From positions 74,687 through 138,686 of the forward strand of contig JAQWFD010000003.1 of assembly GCA_028704555.1 (NCBI GenBank): a stretch of DNA of 64,000 nucleotides, written 5' to 3'. Below are positions 33,828 to 42,876 of this stretch, piece after piece; position 1 is the stretch's first letter, and the number at the start of each line of letters is the position of its first letter. Under the pieces are notes generated by a model. That model saw only the letters and a list, made by a program, of their open reading frames with translations, searched no databases and had not been told where the DNA came from. The DNA comes from Desulfobacterales bacterium. Lineage in GTDB: Bacteria; Desulfobacterota; Desulfobacteria; Desulfobacterales; JAQWFD01. A program made the position numbers and the translations under genes.

Positions 33828-35543
33828 ATGATTGAGAAAAAATCCATATTGAAAAAAATTTACCTGAGTGTCGCGGGCATCGTTTTTGCCGGGCTGCTCC
33901 TCTGGTTCATCCTTGCCACGGGACGATTTGATTCGGGCCACGCCGTGAATGATGCATCCACTTATACGGTCAAACGGGGGAATCTGGTGATCAGCGTTCT
34001 GGAAAGCGGCAATCTCAAGGCGCGTTATTCCCTGGATATTCGCTCCGAAGTGGAAGGTACCACCACCATAATCAGCATCGTTGCCGAGGGTACGTTGATT
34101 ACCGAAGCGGATGTGAACCTGAAAAAAGTGCTCATCGAACTGGATTCCTCACTGCTCAGAGATAATGCCACCCAGCATGAAATATTACTGAACCAGGCTA
34201 AATCCGACTTTGGTCAGGCAGAGGAAAATTTGAATATCCAGCTGAAACAAAACGACAGTGACATTAAATCCGGTGAACTGACATTGAAATTTGCCCGGAT
34301 GGATCTGGAAAAATATCTGGGAGCAGCGATTGTCTCCGAAATGTTGCCCGAAGGCGAGATCGAGTTCAGAGATCTTGTCAACCGCAGGGACCTGGGAGGG
34401 GAGGCGCTGCAGCAGAATCGCAATTTTCAGTCTGAAATCGAACTGGCAAAGGAAGAGGTGACCCTGGCGCAAAATAAACTGAACTGGACCCGGGAACTCT
34501 TTTCCAAGGGCTATGTCACCCGCGATGAACTGGAAGCTGACAGGCTGTCGCTGAAACGGAAAAACGTGGAGCTGGAGAAGTCCCACACGGCGTTGGATCT
34601 GTTTTTGAAGTATGATTTTGCCAAAGAAACGGAAAAACTCATATCAGCTGAACTTGAAGCACAGCGGGAACTGGAACGGATAATCGCCCGGGCCAGAAGC
34701 ATGGAAATTCAGGCACGTGCGGACTGGGAATCCAAAAAATTAAATTATGAACTCCAGCTCAATAAATTCCAGAAGCTCAAGGACCAGATCGAAAAATGTA
34801 CGATCCGGGCGACTCAGCCCGGACTGGTGGTTTATGCCGGTGGCGGTGATATGTGGCGCCGGCGTCAGGAGCCGATCGAAGAGGGGGCGACGGTCAGAGA
34901 GCGTCAGCAGTTGATCACGCTTCCGGATCTTTCCGTGATGGCGGTGGATGTAAAAGTGATCGAATCGGCCGTAGAAAAAGTCAAAAAAGGACAGAAAGCC
35001 ATCATCCGTCTGGATGCATTTCCGGATATGCCGCTGAGCGGATATGTAAATAAAATTGCCCTGGTGCCGGATTCTCAGGCCAGCTGGTTGAATCCGGACC
35101 TGAAGGTATATTCTTCGGAAGTCGTCATCGACGGCAGAAATCTTAAAAACCTGAAACCCGGTTTAACCGCCGCGGTGGAAATTATTTCCGAGAAATTGAC
35201 AGATGTGATTGTCGTGCCGGTGCAGGCTGTTTTCCCATATGACGGCCGATCCGTGTGCTATGTGGTCAAAAGAGGCTATTATGAAGCCCGTCCCGTCCTG
35301 CTGGGCAATGCCGGCGAAAGTTTTATCCATATTCTTAAAGGGCTGGTTGCCGGCGAAGACATACTGCTTCGGGAACCGGGTCCGGGTGAGCGGGTGCAAG
35401 CGGTTCCGGCGTCATTTACGGTTGAAAAACCGGAAATTTCAGAAATGCCCGGGGATGATATCCGGGACGGAAAAAAACCGGGGCCTGTGCCAGCCGGCAG
35501 GAAGATGAATCATGGCGCTGATCAGACTCAAACAGATCAATAA
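33828..35543 (+). CDS. macA: MacA/HlyD-family periplasmic adaptor
   Basis: 571 residues from ATG 33828 (GAGG 9 bases upstream). One N-terminal membrane helix (YLSVAGIVFAGLLLWFILAT) is followed by the first half-lipoyl (TYTVKRGNLVISVLESGNL), a very long alpha-helical hairpin (about 110-320, heptad-rich), the second half-lipoyl (CTIRATQPGLVVYAG), a barrel, and the membrane-proximal domain (VVPVQAVFPYDGRSVCYVV). The hairpin is longer than in E. coli MacA. It links the inner-membrane ABC transporter to the TolC-like channel. Its last 32 bases overlap the ATPase gene. Confidence 0.88.
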   Translation: MIEKKSILKKIYLSVAGIVFAGLLLWFILATGRFDSGHAVNDASTYTVKRGNLVISVLESGNLKARYSLDIRSEVEGTTTIISIVAEGTLITEADVNLKKVLIELDSSLLRDNATQHEILLNQAKSDFGQAEENLNIQLKQNDSDIKSGELTLKFARMDLEKYLGAAIVSEMLPEGEIEFRDLVNRRDLGGEALQQNRNFQSEIELAKEEVTLAQNKLNWTRELFSKGYVTRDELEADRLSLKRKNVELEKSHTALDLFLKYDFAKETEKLISAELEAQRELERIIARARSMEIQARADWESKKLNYELQLNKFQKLKDQIEKCTIRATQPGLVVYAGGGDMWRRRQEPIEEGATVRERQQLITLPDLSVMAVDVKVIESAVEKVKKGQKAIIRLDAFPDMPLSGYVNKIALVPDSQASWLNPDLKVYSSEVVIDGRNLKNLKPGLTAAVEIISEKLTDVIVVPVQAVFPYDGRSVCYVVKRGYYEARPVLLGNAGESFIHILKGLVAGEDILLREPGPGERVQAVPASFTVEKPEISEMPGDDIRDGKKPGPVPAGRKMNHGADQTQTDQ

Positions 35544-36192
35544 GACATATGTTCTGGGAAAAGGCGCCGTGACGGTTCATGCGCTGCGCCGTATTGACCT
35601 GTCCATCGACCGGGGCGAGTATATCGCCGTCATGGGTCCTTCGGGTTCCGGAAAGTCGACGCTGCTGAACATCCTTGGATGTCTTGACCGTCCGACAGAC
35701 GGCCAGTACATGCTCGACGGCCAGGATGTATCCGGACTCGATGACGATGCACTGTCCGGTATCCGGTGCCGCAAGCTGGGGTTTATTTTTCAGTCCTACA
35801 ATCTGATCCCCGAACTTTCGATCCTGGAGAATATCGAAATGCCGTTATACTATCAGGGGCAATCCGAACGGGCCAGTCGGGAAAAGGCCCTGGAGCTTGC
35901 GGAACGGGTCGGATTGACCGATCGGATTCACCACAAGCCGGCAGAACTGTCCGGAGGCCAGCAGCAGCGGGTTGCCATCGCCAGGGCGCTTGTCAATGAT
36001 TCTCTGATTATTCTTGCTGATGAGCCGACCGGAAATCTTGACAGCGAAACCACCGGAGATATCCTGCAGATTCTCGATCGCCTTCATCAGAATGGGAAAA
36101 CCCTGATCACTGTCACTCACGATCGTGAAGTGGGCGCCAGGGCACAGCGGATTATCCGCATGCGCGACGGACGGATTGAGAAGGACGCGTAA
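35512..36192 (+). CDS. macB: MacB/LolD-type ABC transporter ATP-binding protein
   Basis: 226 residues. Walker [22 protein letters not shown]-loop [14 protein letters not shown], signature [15 protein letters not shown], Walker [16 protein letters not shown] and H-loop TVTHD are all intact. This is the LolD/MacB/FtsE subfamily. It energises export by the adjacent permease. In classic MacB the ATPase and permease are fused; here they are separate genes, 160 bp apart, with a word-repeat tract in between. Confidence 0.92.
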   Translation: MALIRLKQINKTYVLGKGAVTVHALRRIDLSIDRGEYIAVMGPSGSGKSTLLNILGCLDRPTDGQYMLDGQDVSGLDDDALSGIRCRKLGFIFQSYNLIPELSILENIEMPLYYQGQSERASREKALELAERVGLTDRIHHKPAELSGGQQQRVAIARALVNDSLIILADEPTGNLDSETTGDILQILDRLHQNGKTLITVTHDREVGARAQRIIRMRDGRIEKDA

Positions 36193-36303
36193 ACTAGGCA
36201 GTAGGGAGTAAGGAGCAGGCAGGGAAAAATAGGGTTCAGGGAATAAGGTGCAGGGTAAAGGGTACAAGGTATAGGGTGTAGGGACGGACCCCCGTGTCCG
36301 CCC
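36193..36303 (+). repeat. Purine-rich word repeat and GTCCGCCC hairpin inside the efflux operon
   Basis: Starting at the ATPase stop codon, degenerate AGGAGCAGG, AAGGTGCAGGG and ATAGGGTGTAGGG words run for about 85 bp. They end in a CGGAC/GTCCG hairpin (36285-36300) like that at 1085. It expands the spacer before the permease. Confidence 0.6.
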
Positions 36304-36352
36304 ATTGGATTTCCCTTAACCGTTTTCTCTTAACAGGTAACTGATAATTGAC

Positions 36353-37597
36353 ATGTTTTTTAAAATAAAGAGACACCTGAAACTGGGGTTTAAAAGCCTG
36401 CTGAGACATCCGCTCCGATCGGTACTGACGATGCTGGGCATGGTGTTCGGGGTGGGGGCTGTGGTGGCGATGCTGGCCGTTGGGGAAGGGGCCAGTTATG
36501 AATCCCAGCAGCGCATCAGGGGGCTGGGAAGCCAGAATATCATTATCAGGAGTATTAAACCATCGATAGAAGAGAAAAAAAGCGGTTCGTCTCACGCTGT
36601 CAGTTCTGCTGTTTACGGTCTGACCTACAAGGATGCCGAGAGAATTAAGTCTACGGTATCCGGCATCGAGGTATTGATTCCGGTTCGGGAAATCCGTCAG
36701 GATATATGGAACGGTCCGCGGAAGGCTGACGGGCTGGTCAGGGGAACGGTGCCCTGGTATGTAGCGATTACGGGCCAGAAAATTAAAAGGGGCCGGTTCA
36801 TCACCTCTGTGGATATGGACGGATGCCTGCCCGTATGTGTGATAACGACTGCTTTACGGCATGCGCTTTTTCCTTATGAAGATCCGTTGAACAAAACGGT
36901 TAAAATATCTGCGGTTTTTTATCGTGTCATCGGTGTGCTGGAAACCTCTGATGCGGATGATCAGCAGGTTTTTATCCCTTTTACCACCGCCCGGGAACGG
37001 TTTGGCAAGACCATTCTGAAAATCAAGTCCGGATCGTTTGAAGCCGAAACCGTCGAGCTGCATCAGATTTTTGTAAAAGTCACCCACATTGAAAATGTCG
37101 TTTCGGTCGCTGATGTGATTCGCAACCTTCTGGACCGATACCATTCCAAGGAAGATTTCGAAATGATTGTCCCCCTGAGGCTGCTGGAGGAGATCAAACG
37201 AAGCGCGCGAATGTTCAGCCTGGTACTGGGAATGATTGCCGCAATTTCCCTGCTGGTCGGTGGTATCGGAATTATGAACATCATGCTGGCCAATGTGACC
37301 GAGCGAACCCGTGAAATCGGAATTCGGCGTGCCATCGGAGCCAATAAAAGAGATATCGTGGCGCAGTTTTTATCAGAGACGGTGGTGCTTTCGCTGCTCG
37401 GCGGGGTTCTGGGGCTTGGCATCGGCATAGTCCTGCCGTTGGCGATCACTTTTTTCACCGGGATGAAAGTGATTTTCACCCCATGGTCACTGATACTTGC
37501 ATTTTCCATTTCAGCCATCGAGGGGGTTGTTTTCGGTATTTATCCCGCCTATCGTGCGGCCAATATGGATCCGATCGAGGCACTGCGGCATGGCTGA
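36353..37597 (+). CDS. MacB-like ABC transporter permease (FtsX/MacB_PCD type)
   Basis: 414 residues. An N-terminal helix (about 18-42, SVLTMLGMVFGVGAVVAMLA) is followed by a periplasmic MacB_PCD domain (50-280), then three C-terminal helices. These include the FtsX signature GGIGIMNIMLANVTERTREI and GIRRAIGANKRDIVAQFLSE before IEGVVFGIYPAYRAANMDPI. It transduces ATP hydrolysis mechanically to the periplasmic adaptor. Cargo is unknown (macrolide, peptide or lipid). Last gene of the operon. Confidence 0.92.
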   Translation: MFFKIKRHLKLGFKSLLRHPLRSVLTMLGMVFGVGAVVAMLAVGEGASYESQQRIRGLGSQNIIIRSIKPSIEEKKSGSSHAVSSAVYGLTYKDAERIKSTVSGIEVLIPVREIRQDIWNGPRKADGLVRGTVPWYVAITGQKIKRGRFITSVDMDGCLPVCVITTALRHALFPYEDPLNKTVKISAVFYRVIGVLETSDADDQQVFIPFTTARERFGKTILKIKSGSFEAETVELHQIFVKVTHIENVVSVADVIRNLLDRYHSKEDFEMIVPLRLLEEIKRSARMFSLVLGMIAAISLLVGGIGIMNIMLANVTERTREIGIRRAIGANKRDIVAQFLSETVVLSLLGGVLGLGIGIVLPLAITFFTGMKVIFTPWSLILAFSISAIEGVVFGIYPAYRAANMDPIEALRHG

Positions 37598-37834
37598 CCG
37601 GAATCCCTCAAATCTACTTGACAGTGTATGCCGGATAGGGGTAGTTATAGCTCATTTATTCCAAAATGCTGACGATAGCCAAAAGAAATCGCCCGTGTCA
37701 TACGGCTCTTCGGGCTGACTTGCGCTTTTTGAAACAGGTGCCTGGCGATATCTGACACGATAGCTGATCACCCAACCATCGTTGGGTATGATTAAGTTTA
37801 AAGATAATTATCTAACGATCTGATGGGGACTGTG

Positions 37835-38494
37835 ATGGTTGAAAAATGGGATGAATTTGAGTGGTGGCAGGCACTGTATAAAGACAGACAGCGCTCTCTG
37901 GAAGGGCTTCTTTCTTCGGAACCATTGACAGAGAACAGCATCTTCATATGGTGTGAAATTTCACCGCCCAAAAAAAAAGATGCTAAGAACGGGAAATGGG
38001 ATGTTTACCCGAAGCCCTTGGCACTGGCCGGATTCCTCAGATATGTTGGATTACCGGCTTATTTTGATGTCTGGCTGGTCAGGGAAGAATGGGATCGTGA
38101 ACCGGCGGCATTCAGGCATCCGGATGAGTTGCTGACGATGGCGGACTCCGTATCCGGCAGCCGATTTAAAGACATGATTCCTGTCATGCAGGAAATTTAT
38201 TGTAAACTGGACAACTTGTTTGATCTTCCGGATGAACAGGTCCGGAAGGGACTCAGACAGGTTGCCGATCTGTTCAATGAAAACTGGTCTGAAACCGGTA
38301 GCTGGCATTTTAAAATTCAAACGTTTGATACACCGGCACAAGTCGGAGAACGGGTATTTACCCTCCAGAAAACATCCGATCATCCGTTTGAAATGTCAAA
38401 GCGGCAGTGGATGGATCTTTGCAATAGCGTCGTCAAAGATTTCCAAAGCCAAGCTCAATTTCTGAAGATTCTTTCAGAAAATTCATGGTTCTGA
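37835..38494 (+). CDS. Hypothetical protein, 219 aa
   Basis: Start at ATG 37835 (GGGGA 5 bases upstream; an earlier in-frame ATG at 37823 is less well placed). A soluble, Trp-rich protein (EKWDEFEWWQALYKDR, YFDVWLVREEWDRE). No recognised family, no signal peptide or membrane helix. It is preceded by 237 bp without a gene. Codon use and GC resemble the neighbours, so it is probably a genuine chromosomal gene. Confidence 0.6.
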   Translation: MVEKWDEFEWWQALYKDRQRSLEGLLSSEPLTENSIFIWCEISPPKKKDAKNGKWDVYPKPLALAGFLRYVGLPAYFDVWLVREEWDREPAAFRHPDELLTMADSVSGSRFKDMIPVMQEIYCKLDNLFDLPDEQVRKGLRQVADLFNENWSETGSWHFKIQTFDTPAQVGERVFTLQKTSDHPFEMSKRQWMDLCNSVVKDFQSQAQFLKILSENSWF

Positions 38495-38627
38495 GGGTGC
38501 TATCGTTAAATGTGGATACGGCATCGCTGTTATCTATCCAAAATGACTATTATAAACGGAAAATCGCTAATTCGCCGTTTATTTTACAGGGCAAGCGCAC
38601 ATGGGGGAAACAGACTGTGGATGGACA

Positions 38628-39107
38628 CTACACGAACAATGCCCTGATGCACAGAAACAGCACAAGCGTACAATAGGCCAGCTTCAGACCGATACTCACC
38701 ATGTTTCCGATAAAAATTCCCCAGCCGGCCCCCAACGCCTGTTTGATCATTTTCCCGTTGATCAGCTCCCCGGCAACAGCGCCGGCCAGTGCTCCGATAA
38801 AAACCCCTAACGGCGGGAACATAAACATGCCAAGCAGCATCCCGATCACAGACCCCCACAGCCCCGGCCTGGAAGCCCCGTATCTTTTAGCCGCGGCAAC
38901 CGGAATGACGAAATCCAGCAGTGAAACCAGCAGCATCAATCCCCCCATAACCGATATGAACGGGATGCTCAGCAGTTCCTGGCTGTTGGAAACATACACC
39001 ATGCAGAGCGCAGAAAAACTCAGTAACGGGCCCGGAATAACCGGAAAGATACACCCCAGCAGGCCGATAACGCTTAACAGTAAAGCGAATATGATGAATA
39101 CATACAT
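38628..39107 (-). CDS. DUF456 family membrane protein
   Basis: 159 residues, four to five membrane helices. The DUF456 signatures are visible: LLGCIFPVIPGPLLSFSALC (P-G-P in the first loop), the middle LLDFVIPVAAAKRYGASRPG (K-x-G-A-S-R/K), and the glycine-rich LGMFMFPPLGVFIGALAGAV then GELINGK. Function unknown. It stands alone, with no clear ribosome site. Confidence 0.88.
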   Translation of the reverse strand: MYVFIIFALLLSVIGLLGCIFPVIPGPLLSFSALCMVYVSNSQELLSIPFISVMGGLMLLVSLLDFVIPVAAAKRYGASRPGLWGSVIGMLLGMFMFPPLGVFIGALAGAVAGELINGKMIKQALGAGWGIFIGNMVSIGLKLAYCTLVLFLCIRALFV

Positions 39108-39387
39108 GATGATTTTTCCGAATCAAACCGAAAATGGCTGATCATTCGCAGCTTATTGACTTTAAAACAAGTTTATATGTGATTTGCGGTTGAATCACAA
39201 TACGTTTATCTGTTGTGATCCGGGTTCGCAATATTCCGGTTCATTTGGTATTGCCGCAAAAAGCCCATTGTTTATCATTGCTTTTTGGGGTAATTCAGGT
39301 GCCGGGACATTGTGTTGCTCTGAAAAATATGTGGAATCATGACCCCTGAATTTTTATCAGGGGCCAGGGAAATCAAGAAAGGCTTAT

Positions 39388-39960
39388 ATGAATTGTTCCG
39401 TCAATTCCATGATCAATTTCAGAAGGCTGGTTTTCCGGCTGCTGGATCAATACGAACTGCCGGTATGGGGAACACACGGTGTGTCTCACTGGGCGCGGGT
39501 CTGTGAAAACGGCCTTCGGCTGGCAACGATAACCGGGGCCGATACCCGGGTGGTCAAGCTGTTTGCCGTGCTTCACGATGCCCGCCGGAGAACCGAGGGA
39601 CGGGATTTCACGCACGGGCCTATGGGGGCTGAACTGGCCGCAGCGCTCCGGGCAAGTTATTTTGAAATTCCGGATGATGATTTTGAATTGTTGTATACGG
39701 CATGTGCGGATCATACCAACGGGAAAACCCATGCCGACATCACCATCCAGACCTGCTGGGACGCTGACCGTCTGGACCTGGGGCGGGTGGGGAAAATGCC
39801 CGATCCGGACAGGCTGTGCACCGATGCGGCAAAAGCCCCTGAAACGATTGCCTGGGCCAATCAGAGAAGTATGGCGCGCGTGGTCCCGGATCTGATTTTT
39901 GAGGAATGGGGGCTGGGTCGACCGGAGGAATCCTGTCCCTCTGAATTCGGGTGTCATTGA
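39388..39960 (+). CDS. HD-domain phosphohydrolase-like protein
   Basis: 190 residues. An HD-type metal site is indicated by GTHGVSHWARV (first His), VVKLFAVLHDARRRTEG (HD pair) and the later CWDADRLDLGRVG (Asp). The spacing fits HD hydrolases acting on nucleotides or phosphates. Substrate unknown. The C-terminal PEESCPSEFGCH tail is poorly conserved in character. No operon partner. Confidence 0.8.
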   Translation: MNCSVNSMINFRRLVFRLLDQYELPVWGTHGVSHWARVCENGLRLATITGADTRVVKLFAVLHDARRRTEGRDFTHGPMGAELAAALRASYFEIPDDDFELLYTACADHTNGKTHADITIQTCWDADRLDLGRVGKMPDPDRLCTDAAKAPETIAWANQRSMARVVPDLIFEEWGLGRPEESCPSEFGCH

Positions 39961-40296
39961 CAGGCCAGCCCCGCCCCTTGCCAGAAAAAACAGCGCCGGC
40001 TTTCAGCCTTCGCACGGAACGAGGTTTTTTAATTTGCCAAAATCTTTCAAAACCTGTACAAAAATGAAAATTGCGGGAATGAATGGCAGAGACTCAAAAG
40101 GAGTGTCAAGCCCGCTTGTTGCATGAACGGTTTCGGGACTGTGCTGAAAAAGTACCTTTAGAACAAGATTATTCCCGCCAGGATAATTCAGGTTGTCGTA
40201 ATATTTACCGCCCCCATGTCTTATCCGTTTTAAAAATATGTCTTGCCGGCCGCATGCAATATCCGGGGGAAAACCGTCACTACGGAGGTTGGATCA
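39961..40296. other. Intergenic stretch without a supported gene
   Basis: Short frames on both strands lack ribosome sites. The GGAGG at 40284-40288 belongs to the following gene. Confidence 0.45.
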
Positions 40297-40917
40297 GTGC
40301 ATGATACGTTTGAACGATTAAGATTGTCAGTGAGTTGGATCTTTGGGGGATTATTTATCGCGTTTATTTGTTTTACAAGAAATTTATATGCGGAAACCCC
40401 TTTTTTTGAGTCGATTGAAATTTTGGGCTATGGCCTGATTATTATCGCTGTCATCGGAAGAATCTGGTGCAGTGTGTATATTGCAGGCCGAAAAGACGAA
40501 GAGCTGACAACCGATGGCCCGTATTCCATCTGGAGAAATCCGCTGTATATTTTTTCCTTTATCGGTGCGATGGGCATCGTGCTGAGTTCAACCCGTGCTA
40601 TCATGTTGATCGTATTAATCCCCGCCTATTGCGGATACTACTATTATGTCATAAAATCCGAAGAACAGCGGCTGGCCCAATTGTTCGGCCAGCCCTATCT
40701 CGACTATTGCAGCAGGGTCAATGGTATTTTTCCGAATTTTAACAATTACTGGTCCAGAAAAAATATTGATGTCAAGCCGGTGGTATTGTTCCGCTCGATA
40801 GCAAACACGACCTGGCTTCTGTGGGCCATCCTGGTAATGGAATTTCTGGAATATGCCCAGACAACTCAAATTGATGGGCACGTTCTCCTTCCTATATTAG
40901 TAAATTTGCCTTTTTAA
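40297..40917 (+). CDS. Isoprenylcysteine carboxyl methyltransferase-family membrane protein
   Basis: 206 residues from a GTG start chosen because GGAGG lies 8 bases upstream. An upstream in-frame ATG (40243) has no such site. Helices at about 8-28, 40-58 and 82-112. The family core is DGPYSIWRNPLYIFSFIGAM, followed by YYYYVIKSEEQRLAQLFGQP and YLDYCSRVNGIFPNF, the S-adenosylmethionine-binding PEMT/ICMT signature (RNP, EE..L...fG..Y..Y...v..fiP). It probably methylates a lipid or isoprenoid-linked acceptor. Confidence 0.85.
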   Translation: MHDTFERLRLSVSWIFGGLFIAFICFTRNLYAETPFFESIEILGYGLIIIAVIGRIWCSVYIAGRKDEELTTDGPYSIWRNPLYIFSFIGAMGIVLSSTRAIMLIVLIPAYCGYYYYVIKSEEQRLAQLFGQPYLDYCSRVNGIFPNFNNYWSRKNIDVKPVVLFRSIANTTWLLWAILVMEFLEYAQTTQIDGHVLLPILVNLPF

Positions 40918-41017
40918 ATAATATTGATACCTGAAGCGGCGGGGCAGGGTATAAGGGCTGCGGAAACAATAAATTGTACCGGCTTGCTTGCCTTTTCGAA
41001 CTCCTGCGGCCACACTT

Positions 41018-41049
41018 CGGAACGATGGCCGAAGTTATGATCGAGTCCC
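41018..41049 (+). repeat. Short relic of the MITE-like repeat
   Basis: GATGGCCGAAGTTATGATCG followed by AGTCCC is the right terminal repeat with two changes. The rest is gone. The surrounding 40918-41378 holds no supported gene. Confidence 0.55.
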
Positions 41050-41378
41050 TAACGTTCACGTGCCGCCACCCTGTCGGGGGCTGATTCTACTTGATAAGGG
41101 ACCAAACGGATCCCGGACAATCCCGATAGCCCACATAAATTACAGCCCGGGTCGTTTTCGTTTTATTTCCATATGTTGCATCATCGCATCCACGGCTTCT
41201 ACCGCATCGGTTTTCACATGAAGAAATCTTCCCTGAAATTCAGAGCGCAGGCAGCGTGACAGACAGCTGACTGCGGATAAAAAAGTCAATGGCCTTGACA
41301 CTTCCGGCAGATACGGGTAGGTAAATTTTTGCCGAGGCACTGAGCTTACCTGCAGACATCACTTTAAGGATAACGATC

Positions 41379-41837
41379 ATGAGCGTGGAAAGCGTCAAAG
41401 CGTATTTTAAGGAAAACAATTTTCCCTGTGACATCATGGAAATGGATCAGACTACCGAAACCGTTGAAACCGCCGCCCGGGTCCTGGGTGTGGAACCGGC
41501 ACTGATTGCCAAGACCCTCGGGTTCAAACTCAGGGATCGGTTTATCCTGGTGGTGACAAAGGGCGATGCCCGGATCGATAACCAGAAGTTTAAACACTGT
41601 TTCCCGGGCAAAAGCCGCATGATGAGGCCGGGCGAAGTGGTGGAGATTACCGGCCACCCCGTGGGCGGTGTGTGCCCGTTCGGTTTAAAACAGAAAATTG
41701 ACATCTACGTGGACAAAAGTTTGAATCAGTTCGACATCGTCTACCCGGCCGCCGGTTCCCGGAATTCATGCATCAAAATCACCCCGGACGAACTGTATCG
41801 GATCACCGGCGGGAAGTGGGTGGATGTGTGCGGGTAG
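41379..41837 (+). CDS. ybaK: YbaK/EbsC-type aminoacyl-tRNA deacylase
   Basis: 152 residues. Core motifs of the YbaK/ProX editing fold are TVETAARVLGVEPALIAKTL near the N-terminus, ILVVTKGDARIDNQKFK with the conserved Lys/Asp, the glycine loop GHPVGGVCPFGL (GxxxGGVxP) and VYPAAGSRNSCIKITPDEL. It hydrolyses mischarged tRNAs such as Cys-tRNA(Pro). The start is preceded by AAGGATAACGATC. The single gene is followed by word repeats. Confidence 0.92.
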   Translation: MSVESVKAYFKENNFPCDIMEMDQTTETVETAARVLGVEPALIAKTLGFKLRDRFILVVTKGDARIDNQKFKHCFPGKSRMMRPGEVVEITGHPVGGVCPFGLKQKIDIYVDKSLNQFDIVYPAAGSRNSCIKITPDELYRITGGKWVDVCG

Positions 41838-41853
41838 GGAAACAGCGTAAAAA

Positions 41854-41918
41854 AGCTGATGGCTGATGGCTGATGGATAAGCCAGATAACAGAGGACAGG
41901 GGACGGGGAGCAGACAGG
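41854..41918 (+). repeat. GATGGCT triplet array plus purine-rich words
   Basis: After the ybaK stop there are three tandem GCTGATG units, followed by AGAGGACAGGGGACGGGGAG words, another example of the post-stop purine-rich repeats. Confidence 0.6.
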
Positions 41919-41995
41919 ATTAACCTGATATATAACAGATTTCAGTGACCGCGGTTTTTGTGCCCACCTGAAAGTCCATTGTTATGTATTTAATA

Positions 41996-42024
41996 TTGAC
42001 AATAGGACACTATTGTCCTAAATT
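41996..42024 (+). promoter_or_regulatory. Sigma-70-type promoter of hicAB
   Basis: A perfect -35 box TTGACA (41996-42001), a 17-base spacer and TAAATT (42019-42024) as -10 lie just upstream of the hicA ATG (42032). This gives a very short leader and would be a strong promoter when not repressed. Confidence 0.75.
42003..42020. promoter_or_regulatory. Palindromic operator in the hicAB promoter
   Basis: TAGGACA-CTAT-TGTCCTA is a perfect 7-bp inverted repeat filling the space between -35 and -10. This is the expected position for the autoregulatory operator bound by the HTH domain of HicB. Binding would block RNA polymerase directly. Confidence 0.75.
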
Positions 42025-42031
42025 AAAGCTG

Positions 42032-42232
42032 ATGAAAACAAAACAGCTGATCAGCAAGCTAAAATCACTCGGTGTCGAAATAACCAAGGGGCGAGGTAAA
42101 GGCGGTCACCAACTCGCACGCTATAAAGACAAGCAGGCCACAATCCCCATTCACGGTGATGCCGACATCGGTCCGATTTTTATTAAAATGATTTGCAAGC
42201 AGCTTGATATTAATCCAGATAAAATTCTGTGA
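42032..42232 (+). CDS. hicA: HicA-type mRNA interferase toxin
   Basis: 66 residues from ATG 42032. An earlier in-frame ATG at 41984 lies upstream of the promoter and is rejected. The double-stranded-RNA-binding-like fold is indicated by QLISKLKSLGVEITKGRGKG, then GHQLARYKDKQATIPIHGDA with the catalytic His in GGH and the TIPIHG strand. HicA cleaves mRNA on ribosomes or free. The stop is 12 bp before hicB, so the two are co-transcribed. Confidence 0.93.
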   Translation: MKTKQLISKLKSLGVEITKGRGKGGHQLARYKDKQATIPIHGDADIGPIFIKMICKQLDINPDKIL

Positions 42233-42244
42233 ATGGAGGTATAT

Positions 42245-42676
42245 ATGCTTCAAAGTTATCCCATCAATCTTGCTCTCGATGATAATGGGACGGTTGTTGC
42301 CCGGTTTCCGGATGTTCCGGAAGCAATGACGGTTGGCGTAGATGAAAACAACGCCACTGAATGGGCGCAGGATGCCCTTGTCGTAGCCCTTTCGGGCTAT
42401 ATGGATGGCCATCGTGATATTCCTGCACCATCCAAGCCTGAAAAGGGCCAAAAATCCGTTCCGCTGCCTCCCCAGGTGGCAATGAAATTATCAATTTATC
42501 AAGCCATGCGAGACCAGGGTGTCACCCAATCAGCCCTCGGAGAATGTGTTGGAGTTGATGGCCGTCAGGTTCGTCGAATATTAGATCTTGACCACAATAC
42601 CAGCCTTGCTCAACTGGTTCGAGCTCTCCAGTGCCTTGGCAAAAAATTGATTCTTGATATTCGAGATGCAGCATAG
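42245..42676 (+). CDS. hicB: HicB-type antitoxin and autorepressor
   Basis: 143 residues. Start at ATG 42245, 5 bases after GGAGG. The N-terminal HicB fold (YPINLALDDNGTVVARFPDV then PEAMTVGVDENNATEWAQDA) neutralises HicA. The C-terminal helix-turn-helix (QGVTQSALGECVGVDGRQVR then RILDLDHNTSLAQLVRAL) is the DNA-binding part that fits the palindrome at 42003. Its stronger ribosome site than hicA is consistent with antitoxin excess. Confidence 0.93.
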   Translation: MLQSYPINLALDDNGTVVARFPDVPEAMTVGVDENNATEWAQDALVVALSGYMDGHRDIPAPSKPEKGQKSVPLPPQVAMKLSIYQAMRDQGVTQSALGECVGVDGRQVRRILDLDHNTSLAQLVRALQCLGKKLILDIRDAA

Positions 42677-42876
42677 ATTTGCAAAACCAAAAACCGAAGA
42701 TTTGTTGCTGTCTGCTTTCAGGTAGCTGGAATCGGGGATTTTAAGGGAAATTATTGTAAAAGCAGAGATTGAAAACAAAAAGAAACGCGCAATTTCAACA
42801 CCTTTTTTACATTGGGTTGACGGGCCATACCGTTTTTCTTAGTTTCATTGATTACGTTTCAGATATTTCGGGTGAA

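Noticed and set aside
41240..41437. 65-codon minus-strand frame (LSASAKIYLPVSAG) before ybaK
   Set aside because: Looks somewhat protein-like but overlaps the ybaK start, lacks a ribosome site and matches no known family.
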